From the NCBI GenBank assembly GCA_020629715.1, contig JAHDCU010000001.1, positions 186,001 to 250,000 of the forward strand: a stretch of 64,000 bases of DNA. The letters are read 5' to 3'. Source of the stretch: Saprospiraceae bacterium (lineage in GTDB: Bacteria > Bacteroidota > Bacteroidia > Chitinophagales > Saprospiraceae). Positions within the stretch are counted from its first letter, which is position 1. Each line of letters opens with the position of its first letter. Under the pieces are notes generated by a model. The model had not been told where the DNA came from and searched no databases. It worked only from the letters and a program-made list of their open reading frames with translations. Positions 7,690 to 17,734 of this stretch are shown piece after piece. A program made the translations under genes and the position numbers.

Positions 7690-10600
7690 TTACTCAACTG
7701 TCATCCGACCTCCCTCACTGTGACTAATAAACTCAGGCGCATACATACTCTGAATACTGGCCATACCTACGGAGTAATCCCCTTCATGTACGACACGTAA
7801 AGGATACTCAAATACGTATGTACCTTTCGCTAAATGACCAATGTAGAAGTGAGAAGCGAGGTCTCTCGTGCTTTCATAGTAGCCGAATCCTGACTTCCAT
7901 TTGTATTGGCTGATTGTATTTTCAGGCTCTAGTCCTGATGGTCGAAGATCTTTGAGATGTAGATAATTCATCGATCGATCTGATCGGATCTCGATTCTAC
8001 TGATGATGCGATCACCAGGTGCCAGTTTAGCTTTATCGTCGAGTTCAATCAACTGTGATCCATAGTCTGTGCTGATCTCTTTGAAGAGTTGCTTTTTGAC
8101 TTGAAGTGGATTGTCTTCATGAGACTTGACCTTATCTATATCCTCAAAATACTGATAGTAGGTACCTCCCCAAGATACTTGCTCATTGGGATTATAGATT
8201 TTGACACTATTTAGGTTTTCATCCAATGATGCCTGACCCCATGATTTTTTGAAATATCCAGTTGCGGTTTCCAGCTTATCTTTCGTGATCTCCAATTTCT
8301 TATCGTCTAACCAAATATCTGCGCTACCCTCTTCCATAATCCATGGTGTAATACCTTCTGATTCACCATCGATCAAGAGTGCATAGATGGCTGTTGCCGT
8401 GGCACTACCGCTACGCCAGTGATTGGTTCTTTTATTGTTGAGTAGCCAGATCTTAGCATCGGTGATGAAATTTTTATCATAGTTGATCTCGCTAAAGAAT
8501 GACAACAACATCGCATGTGACTCGATCGGTAGATCTTGCCAGTGATAGCCATTGCCCAAATTCCAATATCGACCTAGATCATCTCTGTAAAATGATCGCT
8601 CCACGAGAGAGGCTTTGATTTCTTCATAGGTAGCGTCATCATTTCGGTAGAAATACAATCCCATCATCGCTTGGGCATACAGGTTTTTAATATTCCAATG
8701 CTCTTGAGACTCTTTCCCGTAGAAAGAATATGCTTTTTGAGCTTTGACAGGTATCTCTTGTGATCGGAAACTACGTAGGTATAGGTATTGGATACTGAGG
8801 TAATCCAAATGATCAATATCATCAGTCCACGCATTAGGGTGATACTTCAGTACCGTTTCGTACCGTTTTATCAATTGCTCATCTGCATATTGATATGCTC
8901 GATTGAGCATATTTTGGATCTGGTAGTTGCTTTCATCTAATGCATCCAGAGAAATCAATCGCTCCAGTGACTCGATTACTTGCTGTGTAATGCTAATATT
9001 CTCACGACCACCTTTGATCCAAGGAAATCCACCTGATGGCAGCTGTATATCTGTCAATTGCTGGATGTCTACTTGCAGCTCCGCCTTCATTCTCTCATTG
9101 TCAAATAGAATCGAAATATCCTTTTTCTGCTGGGTCTCACCCTGTGCAGTTCTCACCCATGGTGTCTCTTCTAGCAATGCAGATTTGAGTTCGATATTCT
9201 TTTCCAGATTACTTTTTAGCGCAGCAGAGTTTTCTGCGGTCCATCGCTCATACACTTCTTTGATCTTAGGATTTGCTTTAGAGATGCGTTGAGCAAGCAT
9301 ATTGGCATAGATACGATGTTGCAAGGAGCTTGCAGTAGGGTGAGGACTTTTATGTAGATACGGCAATGCCTGTACTGCATACCAGACAGGACTACTACTA
9401 TACTCCAGGGAAAATTGATAAGGATTTGCCGTATTACTATCCCGATTATAACTACCTAGATCAAACTGCTTGGTCTCACCACCTTTGACATACAATACCT
9501 TGGCTTCTGTGACCATGATCTGATCTGTCAATATGGGCAGTATATCCGATTGACCATCAGTGTGATCATTGGCTTCAACGGTGACTACATATTTAATAAC
9601 TCCAGTATAAGCTTCTGGTACTTGGATGGTCCAAGCTACTTTCTCAGATGCTGATTTCGCAACATCGATTTTGATATACTTCTCCTGCAAGCCAAACTGA
9701 TCGCTCACGTCCTCTCCAGAGAATACATCCAGTATCTGAAGCTTTGCTTTTGCTTCGAAATCCTGATCCGATAGATTACTTACTGTTGCTGGAAACTTAA
9801 TCTCATCCCGACATCTCAAGAATCGAGGTGGTTTAGGTAAGATCATCACATCTTTCTGTGTTTTTACCGTTTGTGTAGCAAAGCCATATCTCAATTGTTG
9901 ATCATGCGCTACCGCTTGAAACTTCCAAGTAGTCAAGGCATCATTCATTTTGAAATCCACTTTTATATTACCATCACGATCTGGCTTAAGCTCTGGATAG
10001 AAGAATACAGTTTCGTTTAGGTTTTCACGGATAGCAATATCCGTGTCATTTTCTTTGTCTTGTTGTGGAGATGTAGAAACTTCAACGTTTGTGGCACTTG
10101 CCATTACAACAACCTCATCTATTGTACCTGAATCAACGTTATCCATACTCATCTCTGGAGCTGGCATTGATTTAGATCTCTTTTGAACTTGACCAACGGC
10201 TCTAACACCGTCTATATAATAATCAGTTGCATTACTTCGACTCCCTCTGATCCGAATATCACCTAGATATCCATTTTGATATAAAAACTGATTAAAGCCA
10301 ATAATACGTGCAGGAACTGGGTATGAAAAAGACTCCCTAGGTACTCGATATCGATGATTACTCAGCACGGATCCTAAGCCAAAATGACTAGTACCTGAAC
10401 TCAAACTTGAATAATGCGATGGGTATGGTGACCATCCAAACCGATGTTGTACAAACTGATCTAGACTCTCATCATACATGGTCGCTAATAGCTCTCCTTG
10501 GTAAGGTTTACCTTCATGATCTATCACCTGCAAGGTCCACGACTCATCCGTGCCAGGTACAATGAGATCTCTGAAACTCGTCAGCTTCACTTGAAGCTGC

Positions 10601-13600
10601 TTGTCATCCCAAGGAATATTGAAGTCAATCCGATCTTGAAATAATCGATTTTGATAAATGTAGTTGAGATGTAAGCTTATACCGCCTTGATCTTGAGCTC
10701 TCACCTTATGTTGTAAAGATTCAGATTGCGATACCGTGATCCAACCGGCTTCTACTTCACGATGACCATTCATCCATTGATAGTAGATGTCTACTTTTTC
10801 TGCAGTAGCATTCAGTTTAACGTTTAGCTGCTCTCCTACTCTATAACTTGACTGGCTTTCTGTTTTATGCAATAACCTTAGTGGTCTATAGTCATCTTTT
10901 CGTGCATTATTGACGGCGATATATTTGATCTCTTCTACATGATCACCTTCATAGTTTTCTGTTGATTTTAAACTGATCTTATAGCTACCTGAAGATAGCT
11001 CTGATAATATTGCAAATATCTTTTTATCAGGACTTAACAAGAGCTTCGTTTTGAGTATTTCTTCCAATTCAGGATATTGAGAAAGATCTGCATCAGTAGA
11101 TGCCTGACTATTGCCTCCTCTATACCAATAAGATGGCACCCCTTGCTTACTCCAGTAGTCTGATCGCTGCCATTCATTGGGTTCTTGTAATTTTACCACA
11201 GTTAGCACTGCATCAGACTTTACCGCAACCTGCTTTGCATTAATAGCCTCGATTTTTATTTCTTTTAAATCATTGACATCTACGACTTTTTCAAGGTCAA
11301 GTTTGTAGGCATAAGGCAGCTTGGATATTAAGATCGATTCGTTTGCTGATCTGGTTTCTCCATTGGCATTGGTGACATCTACGTTTATACTATAGTGCAG
11401 CATGGGATTACCCTGCACGTTCATATTGACAGGAGCTTGCGCTAAAAACTCAAAGCTAAAAAGTCCTTGATCATCCGTTTCTATTTCTGCCTGTGCGACC
11501 TGTGTTTTATTGTTATTCTGACCATACCAACGGCTCCATCCAAAATATCGATATCCTTGCTCCACTTTGTAAGTCAACTTGCTATTGGCAATCGGTACAC
11601 CTGCGTAGGAGATCGCTACACCGCTCACGGCTACTAGATCTCCTAGTCGATACTCTGCCTTCATAGTATCCAGTTTTACCTGAAAAGTAGGCCTCTTATA
11701 TTCTTCTACCTTAAAGGATTTTCGTCCACTCCCATAGTATTCATTATCGTCATCTTCATCAATGAAATCATCATTTTCTAGGCTGGCTTCTAAGGTGTAA
11801 TTCCCCGTCAACCTTCCTTCTGGGATCGTAAATGAACCCGAAAAGCTACCGTATTCATTTGTCGTGATTTCAAGTTCGCCTACTTTTTGATAATTGGCAT
11901 CCATGAGATACACCGTACCATTCGATTTTGGTGCTATATGGGGAATTTTATACGCATCATATCCGATTGCAATTCCTTTGAACTCTACAATCTGCCCCGG
12001 TCTATAGATAGCTCGATCCGTAAAGATTTCTATGTTGCCGTCAGGCAGATAATCATTGATTCTATTTCCATATACATTGGTCCGTGGAGCATATTGATCT
12101 TTACCCTTCTCATGAGCTAATATTAAATTTCGATTCTTGTCTGATAAGAAAGACTTACCATCCATATCTGTCTTTGCTTTATTTAGCTTTTTATCTCGAT
12201 ATCGTCTTGCGCTGCGATCATATTCTTGCTTATAATATTGTAGCTCCACATCTTTGACGGGCTCTCCAGTGATCCTATTTCGTAAAAGGATATATGGCTT
12301 TTCTATATTAGACATGACCGTCAGTCCTAAGTCTGAGACGGTGATCATACCCATCTTTATGATATTTTGACCATCTTTTAGATTCTCAGTATTGGAGACT
12401 GCTATCGCATACTTTCCGTAAGGTAACGGATCATAGGTAAGCACTTTACTATGAAATCTATAGTCCTTTTTCAATCCACCGACTGTAGTAGTCATCATAG
12501 GTTTGAGGTCGATGATGTTCTCGACTAGATTTTGATTATTCCGCTGATACTCATCTATATCCATCTTAGAGATATCAAAAATCGATATGAAACTCTCTTC
12601 TAAATTTTTAGAGTTTATCTGAACCTTAATAGAATCTACCGATGTATAAATATCCTCCACCTTCAGCTGTAGATCAATTGATTCGATCTGAGCAATCAGA
12701 TTTTTACTCTGTGCTACTACAACATGCTCTTGGTTCCTTTCTATAAGTACTTTGCACTTTGTTATGGCTTTTTTATACTCAGCTTCACCAGATAATTGCT
12801 GCGCATATCGAAAACCAAAAATATCCCCTAAATCATGCTGATTATAAAAAGTCTCAGCCTCTAGATTAAATCGTTTAGCCAGTTTTTTATCCCTTAGTTG
12901 AGAGATGAGATAATCTGCTCGCTCTATATCATACGATCTTAAGGCTTTATAATTCTCTTGAGATAAATGATATGCCAGAATATCCTGATACAATTTGAGC
13001 CGCTTGAAATCAGTAGATATGCTATCCTTACTTGTAAGCTCCAATTTGATGAAATCCTCAGCGGAGACGAGATACTTATTTTCTACTCTAAACTTAAATG
13101 AAGGTCTAGTGCCTAAATCATTTCCCGCCCTGAGATAGTTCAGCACTCTATCAACTAGAAGATCGTACAAATTGGGTCGTAGGTTATAATCTATAAGCGT
13201 AGAGCTATGGCTTTGAAGTAGATCCTTCACTTCTTTGGTATCAACACCCCTTAGTTTTTGGTCATCAATCGATTGAAAATATAATCCAGAAACGTAGTCT
13301 CTATAGTTATTAGTCGTCCAAGTACGGATATCGCCAGTATCAAACTCCTCGAGATCGGTTCGTTGGCTTATGGTCCAGTGATTTCTTCTAAAATAACTCT
13401 GTACTAGCTCAGCGGCTTGACTTTGCAAAATGGATTTGGCAGGAAATGCTGCCTGATCAATCTTATCATCCAGGTTTTTTATCGCTAGCTCTAGTCCGAG
13501 CTCCTCCGTATTCAATATGAGATTGGCCTCAAAAATGGTCGCTTTGACTTGTTGATATGTATTCTTATCATCTAATGCCTGAGCATAGATTTTCTGAACC

Positions 13601-13752
13601 TGCTTGAGTGCAGATTTAGGCAACTGCTTATTCAACTGTTTGTTGACTTCAGTCCAAGCCTTATCGTAGTCAAAATCATTGTTTGATCCACCTATCATCA
13701 TAAGCATACTAAGGCACAAGGTAAATGAGTAAAATTTCCAGTTAGCTCCCAT
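7690..13752 (-). CDS. Giant alpha-2-macroglobulin family protein with TonB-plug-like insert and no thioester
   Basis: 2020 residues with an N-terminal export signal (hydrophobic stretch FTLCLSMLMMIGG). A helical N-terminal third (about 30-400) precedes macroglobulin beta domains (the MG2-type stretch near 590 has EIFTDRAIYRPGQIVEFKG) and the A2M domain near 1250 (ALTTWKFQAVAHD), then an alpha-alpha toroid-like thioester domain (about 1440-1750). Where the family has YPY-(E/G)-C-x-EQ, this protein has SPHPTASSLQ at about 1468-1477, so the thioester Cys is absent. At about 1160-1180 the bait-like insert contains IRIRGSRSNATDYYIDGVR, the sequence style of a TonB-receptor plug. Family members trap proteases at the cell surface. 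Without the thioester it would act non-covalently or structurally. Confidence 0.88.
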   Translation of the reverse strand: MGANWKFYSFTLCLSMLMMIGGSNNDFDYDKAWTEVNKQLNKQLPKSALKQVQKIYAQALDDKNTYQQVKATIFEANLILNTEELGLELAIKNLDDKIDQAAFPAKSILQSQAAELVQSYFRRNHWTISQRTDLEEFDTGDIRTWTTNNYRDYVSGLYFQSIDDQKLRGVDTKEVKDLLQSHSSTLIDYNLRPNLYDLLVDRVLNYLRAGNDLGTRPSFKFRVENKYLVSAEDFIKLELTSKDSISTDFKRLKLYQDILAYHLSQENYKALRSYDIERADYLISQLRDKKLAKRFNLEAETFYNQHDLGDIFGFRYAQQLSGEAEYKKAITKCKVLIERNQEHVVVAQSKNLIAQIESIDLQLKVEDIYTSVDSIKVQINSKNLEESFISIFDISKMDIDEYQRNNQNLVENIIDLKPMMTTTVGGLKKDYRFHSKVLTYDPLPYGKYAIAVSNTENLKDGQNIIKMGMITVSDLGLTVMSNIEKPYILLRNRITGEPVKDVELQYYKQEYDRSARRYRDKKLNKAKTDMDGKSFLSDKNRNLILAHEKGKDQYAPRTNVYGNRINDYLPDGNIEIFTDRAIYRPGQIVEFKGIAIGYDAYKIPHIAPKSNGTVYLMDANYQKVGELEITTNEYGSFSGSFTIPEGRLTGNYTLEASLENDDFIDEDDDNEYYGSGRKSFKVEEYKRPTFQVKLDTMKAEYRLGDLVAVSGVAISYAGVPIANSKLTYKVEQGYRYFGWSRWYGQNNNKTQVAQAEIETDDQGLFSFEFLAQAPVNMNVQGNPMLHYSINVDVTNANGETRSANESILISKLPYAYKLDLEKVVDVNDLKEIKIEAINAKQVAVKSDAVLTVVKLQEPNEWQRSDYWSKQGVPSYWYRGGNSQASTDADLSQYPELEEILKTKLLLSPDKKIFAILSELSSGSYKISLKSTENYEGDHVEEIKYIAVNNARKDDYRPLRLLHKTESQSSYRVGEQLNVKLNATAEKVDIYYQWMNGHREVEAGWITVSQSESLQHKVRAQDQGGISLHLNYIYQNRLFQDRIDFNIPWDDKQLQVKLTSFRDLIVPGTDESWTLQVIDHEGKPYQGELLATMYDESLDQFVQHRFGWSPYPSHYSSLSSGTSHFGLGSVLSNHRYRVPRESFSYPVPARIIGFNQFLYQNGYLGDIRIRGSRSNATDYYIDGVRAVGQVQKRSKSMPAPEMSMDNVDSGTIDEVVVMASATNVEVSTSPQQDKENDTDIAIRENLNETVFFYPELKPDRDGNIKVDFKMNDALTTWKFQAVAHDQQLRYGFATQTVKTQKDVMILPKPPRFLRCRDEIKFPATVSNLSDQDFEAKAKLQILDVFSGEDVSDQFGLQEKYIKIDVAKSASEKVAWTIQVPEAYTGVIKYVVTVEANDHTDGQSDILPILTDQIMVTEAKVLYVKGGETKQFDLGSYNRDSNTANPYQFSLEYSSSPVWYAVQALPYLHKSPHPTASSLQHRIYANMLAQRISKANPKIKEVYERWTAENSAALKSNLEKNIELKSALLEETPWVRTAQGETQQKKDISILFDNERMKAELQVDIQQLTDIQLPSGGFPWIKGGRENISITQQVIESLERLISLDALDESNYQIQNMLNRAYQYADEQLIKRYETVLKYHPNAWTDDIDHLDYLSIQYLYLRSFRSQEIPVKAQKAYSFYGKESQEHWNIKNLYAQAMMGLYFYRNDDATYEEIKASLVERSFYRDDLGRYWNLGNGYHWQDLPIESHAMLLSFFSEINYDKNFITDAKIWLLNNKRTNHWRSGSATATAIYALLIDGESEGITPWIMEEGSADIWLDDKKLEITKDKLETATGYFKKSWGQASLDENLNSVKIYNPNEQVSWGGTYYQYFEDIDKVKSHEDNPLQVKKQLFKEISTDYGSQLIELDDKAKLAPGDRIISRIEIRSDRSMNYLHLKDLRPSGLEPENTISQYKWKSGFGYYESTRDLASHFYIGHLAKGTYVFEYPLRVVHEGDYSVGMASIQSMYAPEFISHSEGGRMTVE

Positions 13753-13904
13753 AGCTTTCGTTTTTGATGATTCACGTAGAAAAGATGATTTTATAATGTT
13801 AAGACGTTTTCAGAGACAGATGTGGTTCACTGAATCATAGATATCTTCTTAAAGACTTGTTAAAGATTAAAATCAACACTTAGTGCTATTTGCGACTTAG
13901 TGCC

Positions 13905-14444
13905 TTAGTGATCATATTCTCCTTGATCAAAAGTCTGTATGTATTCAGGAATTATGAAATCAAATAATGCAGGCAAATCTTTGATATCATCCAAGATCAT
14001 TTGACACCGTGCTTCGATATCGGCCTGATTGCCCTCCCCTTGAATCATGAGTAAAGCTTGATTAAAACTTTTAATAATCGTATTATATAATACTTGGGAG
14101 TGAAAACGATATTCCTTCATTAAATAAACACCACACTCTGTATTATGCAGGTAGATATCAATCATTTCAAAATCTAACAGACCCTTTTTCTCAAGCTCCT
14201 TCAGGAGCACATTTACCTTTTGTATCCTTGGACGTCGTGGTCGACGATAACTCTTGGTCGCATATTTACCGGCGATATCCTTTTTTGCCTTAAGCAATAC
14301 TCGTTCACGATCTTTCGCAGATCCCAAGTCAATTTTATAATGCTCACGTACCTCCTTAAGCTTATCATAAAGCATGAGCAACTCTTCCCTGAGATCTTGC
14401 TCTTCAAGGTGTTCTAGATGTTTTATAAATTCTGATTTGCGCAT
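13905..14444 (-). CDS. DUF6155 family protein
   Basis: 179 residues, soluble, helical and highly charged. The N-terminal block (about 1-60: EFIKHLEHLEEQDLREELL, then KLKEVREHYKIDL), a basic linker (KSYRRPRRPRIQKVNVLLKEL) and a C-terminal helical half match the layout I know for DUF6155. Function is unknown. No signal peptide, so cytoplasmic. It reads toward the macroglobulin gene 152 bp away and probably has its own promoter. The basic linker could contact nucleic acid, which is inference only. Confidence 0.75.
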   Translation of the reverse strand: MRKSEFIKHLEHLEEQDLREELLMLYDKLKEVREHYKIDLGSAKDRERVLLKAKKDIAGKYATKSYRRPRRPRIQKVNVLLKELEKKGLLDFEMIDIYLHNTECGVYLMKEYRFHSQVLYNTIIKSFNQALLMIQGEGNQADIEARCQMILDDIKDLPALFDFIIPEYIQTFDQGEYDH

Positions 14445-14680
14445 GTTCTTAAGTTTCTGGCCGTCATATGGCGGTGAAGGTCACAGATTTTTGTTTTGTT
14501 TATCGATTTTCAGTATAAATGTGCCGTATTTTGGTAAAAATGCAAGCTAGTTTACATAAAAATGCAGAAAAGCTACTTTTTTCGGGGCATGCACCATCCT
14601 ATCTTTATAGTGTTGTGAAATAGGAATGAACTTAAAGAAGCGAATTCGAAAATTATTTAACTATTAAATTTTGGGTGTTT

Positions 14681-15058
14681 ATGAAAAATTTACTTGCATT
14701 AATCGCACTATGTTTGTCCACTTACGCTGCATCTGCCAACGTAATGAATACAAATCCTACTCTTCCAGCAATGACAATAGTAGAAGAGACATTTTCTTTA
14801 TCAGTAACTGCTGAAGACAATACCTTTTTTAATAGTGTATACTATTGTACTATTGTCGAAAAGGTATGTTTCAAAGCAAAAGCAAATATTGAAATGGTTC
14901 AGGTCACAGATTCTAATCATGACATTGTAATGTTTTTGCCAATAGGCTCCGATGTTATGCACTTATCTATGGACGAGCTTAACAAAGGCGATTATACTAT
15001 TAATATTATGTTGGAAGGTACCGATGAGATCATCAAAACCGATGTTTCTAAAAAATAA
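14681..15058 (+). CDS. Small exported protein, first of a tandem paralogue pair
   Basis: 125 residues from the ATG at 14681 (the GTG two codons earlier would add only two residues). Signal peptide MKNLLALIALCLSTYAASA. The mature part carries a two-cysteine block SVYYCTIVEKVCFKAKA, then a beta-rich end (MVQVTDSNHDIVMFLPIG ... MDELNKGDYTINIMLEG ... VSKK) that resembles a DUF3244 or type IX sorting-domain fold. The copy at 15572 shares this whole second half. The two Cys may form a periplasmic disulfide. A strong terminator follows at 15116-15153, so each copy is its own transcript. Role unknown. Confidence 0.75.
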   Translation: MKNLLALIALCLSTYAASANVMNTNPTLPAMTIVEETFSLSVTAEDNTFFNSVYYCTIVEKVCFKAKANIEMVQVTDSNHDIVMFLPIGSDVMHLSMDELNKGDYTINIMLEGTDEIIKTDVSKK

Positions 15059-15115
15059 AAACTCAACCAAGAAAGCTTTAAAAAGCAATGATATAGGGTG
15101 TCATATGCTTATTTC

Positions 15116-15153
15116 AAAAAAAAGAGATGTCTGCTTAGACATCTCTTTTTTTT
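15116..15153. terminator. Strong bidirectional intrinsic terminator
   Basis: Eight A, then GAGATGTCT, loop GCTT, AGACATCTC, then eight T. The stem including the A/T tracts is perfect. It ends the transcript of the first paralogue gene and would work in either direction. Confidence 0.95.
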
Positions 15154-15571
15154 GTGTCCTAAATTAAGACTTTTAAACTCTACCTTTTCCTGTTCAACTG
15201 ATATAGATTACAGGGAATTTACTTATTAGCTAGAGGTTTTTACATTAGATTGATACCAAATATCGTGTTAACAGTAATTTAAGTACAGGCCCATTAATTA
15301 TTTCACTCTAATGACCGTTAACCAAATCATATGCTAAAAAAAGGACAAGTTGCAAGTATATAGCGATAATTACCCATATGTCTTTTTATCATGATGACTG
15401 ACACTAGTACGATTTTCGGTAAATAATACCGATTTACAGCAATTTTGTAAAGTACTTGTCATTAGTTGTCCAATTATGACTTGTTATGCTTCTTGCTTGT
15501 CTTTACATTTATAATATCCAAAGTGAATAATTATTACTTGGATCGATTTTAAAAAGATAATAGGTACGTTT
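15154..15571. other. 418-bp AT-rich gap before the second paralogue
   Basis: No open frame of interest and no RNA gene seen. It must hold the promoter of the gene at 15572, but I find no clean TAnnTTTG element near the start. Gap length and AT-richness suggest a regulated upstream region. Confidence 0.4.
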
Positions 15572-15949
15572 ATGAAAAATCTAATTACAACTTTATTTTT
15601 AGCGTTAGCATTTTTGAGTTCTACAATATCATTTGCAAACGTAGAGCCTTCGACAGCTAATCTTCTCATTGAAGAAAATACATTTACCCTTAACATGGCA
15701 GAAGAAGATAATTTACACTTCAATAGTGTTTATTATTGTACTATAGTAGAGAAAGTATGCTTTAAAGCTAAAGCTCAGATTGATATGGTACAAGTGATAG
15801 ATTCCAATGATGAAATCGTAATGTTCTTACCTATAGGCGCAGAGGTTATGCATTTATCTATGGATGAGCTCTCTTCAGGTGATTATACAATCAATATTAT
15901 ACTTGAAGGTGCGGATAAAGTTGTTAAAACCAACGTAAGCAAAAAATAA
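15572..15949 (+). CDS. Small exported protein, second of a tandem paralogue pair
   Basis: 125 residues. Signal peptide MKNLITTLFLALAFLSSTISFA. From FNSVYYC onward it is nearly the same as the protein at 14681, including both cysteines, LPIG, MHLSMDEL and GDYTINI. The signal peptides and first 20 mature residues differ. The DNA of the shared part differs mainly at third codon positions, so both copies have been kept under protein-level selection since an old duplication. It ends in VSKK like its twin. Function unknown; possibly secreted or periplasmic and disulfide-bonded. Confidence 0.75.
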   Translation: MKNLITTLFLALAFLSSTISFANVEPSTANLLIEENTFTLNMAEEDNLHFNSVYYCTIVEKVCFKAKAQIDMVQVIDSNDEIVMFLPIGAEVMHLSMDELSSGDYTINIILEGADKVVKTNVSKK

Positions 15950-16028
15950 ATTTTCTCTAGATTTCACTCTTATAACGATGCTTAAAACATTGAATAATAG
16001 TGATCTGTAAATCAATTGAATAATATTT

Positions 16029-16063
16029 GAGACAACCCGTCTGTTGATGGTTTGTCTCTTTTT
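16029..16063 (+). terminator. Intrinsic terminator after the second paralogue
   Basis: GAGACAA and TTGTCTC arms, reinforced by CC/GG pairing closer to the loop, followed by five T. It separates the paralogue gene from ruvB. Confidence 0.8.
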
Positions 16064-16094
16064 AGTAGTAGGACATATATGTAATTAGATTTTG

Positions 16095-16115
16095 TATTTT
16101 TGTAATATTACAAAA
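16095..16115 (+). promoter_or_regulatory. -7 promoter element merging into a perfect 18-bp palindrome before ruvB
   Basis: TATTTTTG (16095-16102) fits the Bacteroidota -7 consensus TAnnTTTG. Its last five bases are the left arm of the perfect palindrome TTTTGTAATATTACAAAA (16098-16115), which ends 7 bp before the ruvB ATG. A protein on the palindrome would cover the -7 box and the start region. I see no good -33 TTG at the normal distance. Confidence 0.5.
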
Positions 16116-16122
16116 TCCTTTA

Positions 16123-17151
16123 ATGCAAAATCCTCATTTAGATCCATCAGATTCGAGCTTTACAGCTGAAGAAAAACAGTACGACAAGGCACTTAGACCG
16201 CTAAGTTTTACTGACTTTGCTGGCCAACCTAAAATTGTTGAAAATCTTGAGGTCTTTATCAAAGCTGCAAAATTAAGAGGAGAAGCACTCGATCATGTTC
16301 TTTTGCATGGTCCTCCAGGTCTAGGTAAAACTACCTTATCTCATATTATTTCAAATGAAATGGGTACAAGTCTCAAGATCACAAGTGGCCCTGTACTTGA
16401 AAAACCGGGTGATCTTGCAGGTTTATTGACTAATTTAGATGAAGGGGATGTATTATTTATCGACGAAATACACAGGCTCAATACCGTAGTAGAAGAATAC
16501 CTTTACTCCGCGATGGAAGACTATATGATCGATATCATGATCGATTCAGGTCCGAATGCCCGAAGTATACAATTATCATTGAACCCATTTACACTTATAG
16601 GAGCCACAACACGAATGGGATTACTTACTGCTCCAATGAGAGCAAGATTTGGGATCATATGTCATCTGGATTACTACAATGTAGATACGCTCAATAGTAT
16701 ATTGCATCGTAGCGCCAAAATCCTAGATATACCATTACATGAAGATGGTTCTTACGAAATTGCAAGCCGTAGTAGAGGAACACCTCGTATCGCCAATGCC
16801 CTACTGCGACGCATCAGAGACTTTGCCCAGATAAAAGGAAATGGTACTATAGACCTTAAGATCTCACAATTTGGTCTCAATGCACTTAATGTGGATGAAT
16901 CAGGTCTAGATGAGATGGATAATAAAATATTAGAGACCATCATCAGTAAATTTAAAGGTGGGCCTGTAGGTATCAAAAATATAGCTACTGCAGTTGGTGA
17001 AGAAGCGGGTACCATCGAGGAGGTACATGAGCCATTCTTGATTATGCAAGGATTTGTATTACGTACTCCTAGAGGACGAGAAGCTACAGAAAAAGCTTAT
17101 CGCCATCTAGGAATTGCTCCCAAAGCAGAACAAAACGATTTATTTAGCTAA
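16123..17151 (+). CDS. ruvB: Holliday junction branch migration ATPase RuvB
   Basis: 342 residues, the usual length. Walker A GPPGLGKT at 63-70, Walker B with DEIH at 114-117, sensor 1 region ending GATTRMG, arginine-finger segment MRARFGI, and a C-terminal winged helix (about 260-335) ending in the typical [20 protein letters not shown]. RuvB hexamers drive branch migration with RuvA during recombination repair. ruvA and ruvC are not beside it, which is normal in this phylum. The palindrome before the start codon may be a regulatory site. Confidence 0.98.
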   Translation: MQNPHLDPSDSSFTAEEKQYDKALRPLSFTDFAGQPKIVENLEVFIKAAKLRGEALDHVLLHGPPGLGKTTLSHIISNEMGTSLKITSGPVLEKPGDLAGLLTNLDEGDVLFIDEIHRLNTVVEEYLYSAMEDYMIDIMIDSGPNARSIQLSLNPFTLIGATTRMGLLTAPMRARFGIICHLDYYNVDTLNSILHRSAKILDIPLHEDGSYEIASRSRGTPRIANALLRRIRDFAQIKGNGTIDLKISQFGLNALNVDESGLDEMDNKILETIISKFKGGPVGIKNIATAVGEEAGTIEEVHEPFLIMQGFVLRTPRGREATEKAYRHLGIAPKAEQNDLFS

Positions 17152-17159
17152 GTAAGTTT

Positions 17160-17477
17160 CTAGGCTTGTGCCGTAGGGGTAAAGTTAAGTGGTGCCATGG
17201 GAGGCTGTTGATCAGGCCCCTTTATAGGTCCAAACTGTGCCTCATATTTTTTTACGTTATCGGCCAATGCTTTTAGAAGTCTCTTCGCATGAAAAGGAGT
17301 AAGTAATATTCTAGACTTCACTTTAGCCTTAGGTACATTAGGAACCATTCGTACGAAATCAACAACAAATTCACTATGAGAATGAGAGATGATTGCAAGG
17401 TTAGAATAGATTCCCTCCGACACTTCTTCTGGTAATTCTATATTGAGTTGATTATTTTTTTTAGTCTCTTCAGCCAT
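17160..17477 (-). CDS. DUF3467 family protein
   Basis: 105 residues. The core at about 10-90 (LNIELPEEVSEGIYSNLAII, then SEFVVDFVRMVPN and KSRILLTPFHAKRLLKAL) is the full DUF3467 pattern, followed by a Pro/Gln-rich tail. These are small cytoplasmic proteins common in Bacteroidota and related phyla; no biochemical role is established. It ends 8 bp from the end of ruvB, tail to tail, so there is no room for a separate terminator between them. Confidence 0.9.
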   Translation of the reverse strand: MAEETKKNNQLNIELPEEVSEGIYSNLAIISHSHSEFVVDFVRMVPNVPKAKVKSRILLTPFHAKRLLKALADNVKKYEAQFGPIKGPDQQPPMAPLNFTPTAQA

Positions 17478-17734
17478 GATCTTCCTTATTTATTTAGTAA
17501 TAAAAATACGAGCTCAAGGTACTCAAACATTTTCTTTTCACTTATATAAGCGTCTGTGATTTATAAATACTTGTCGTCGTGCATCTTATAGATATTAAAT
17601 TAAAAATATAATTATCAGTGCAATACATATTAAAATTATATATAATATCAACTAGGAGATCTATCAATATCTTATTACCTTTCGGAAGTAATTAGATTCC
17701 CCAGATCTTATTACTCATACAAGAACCGATATTT

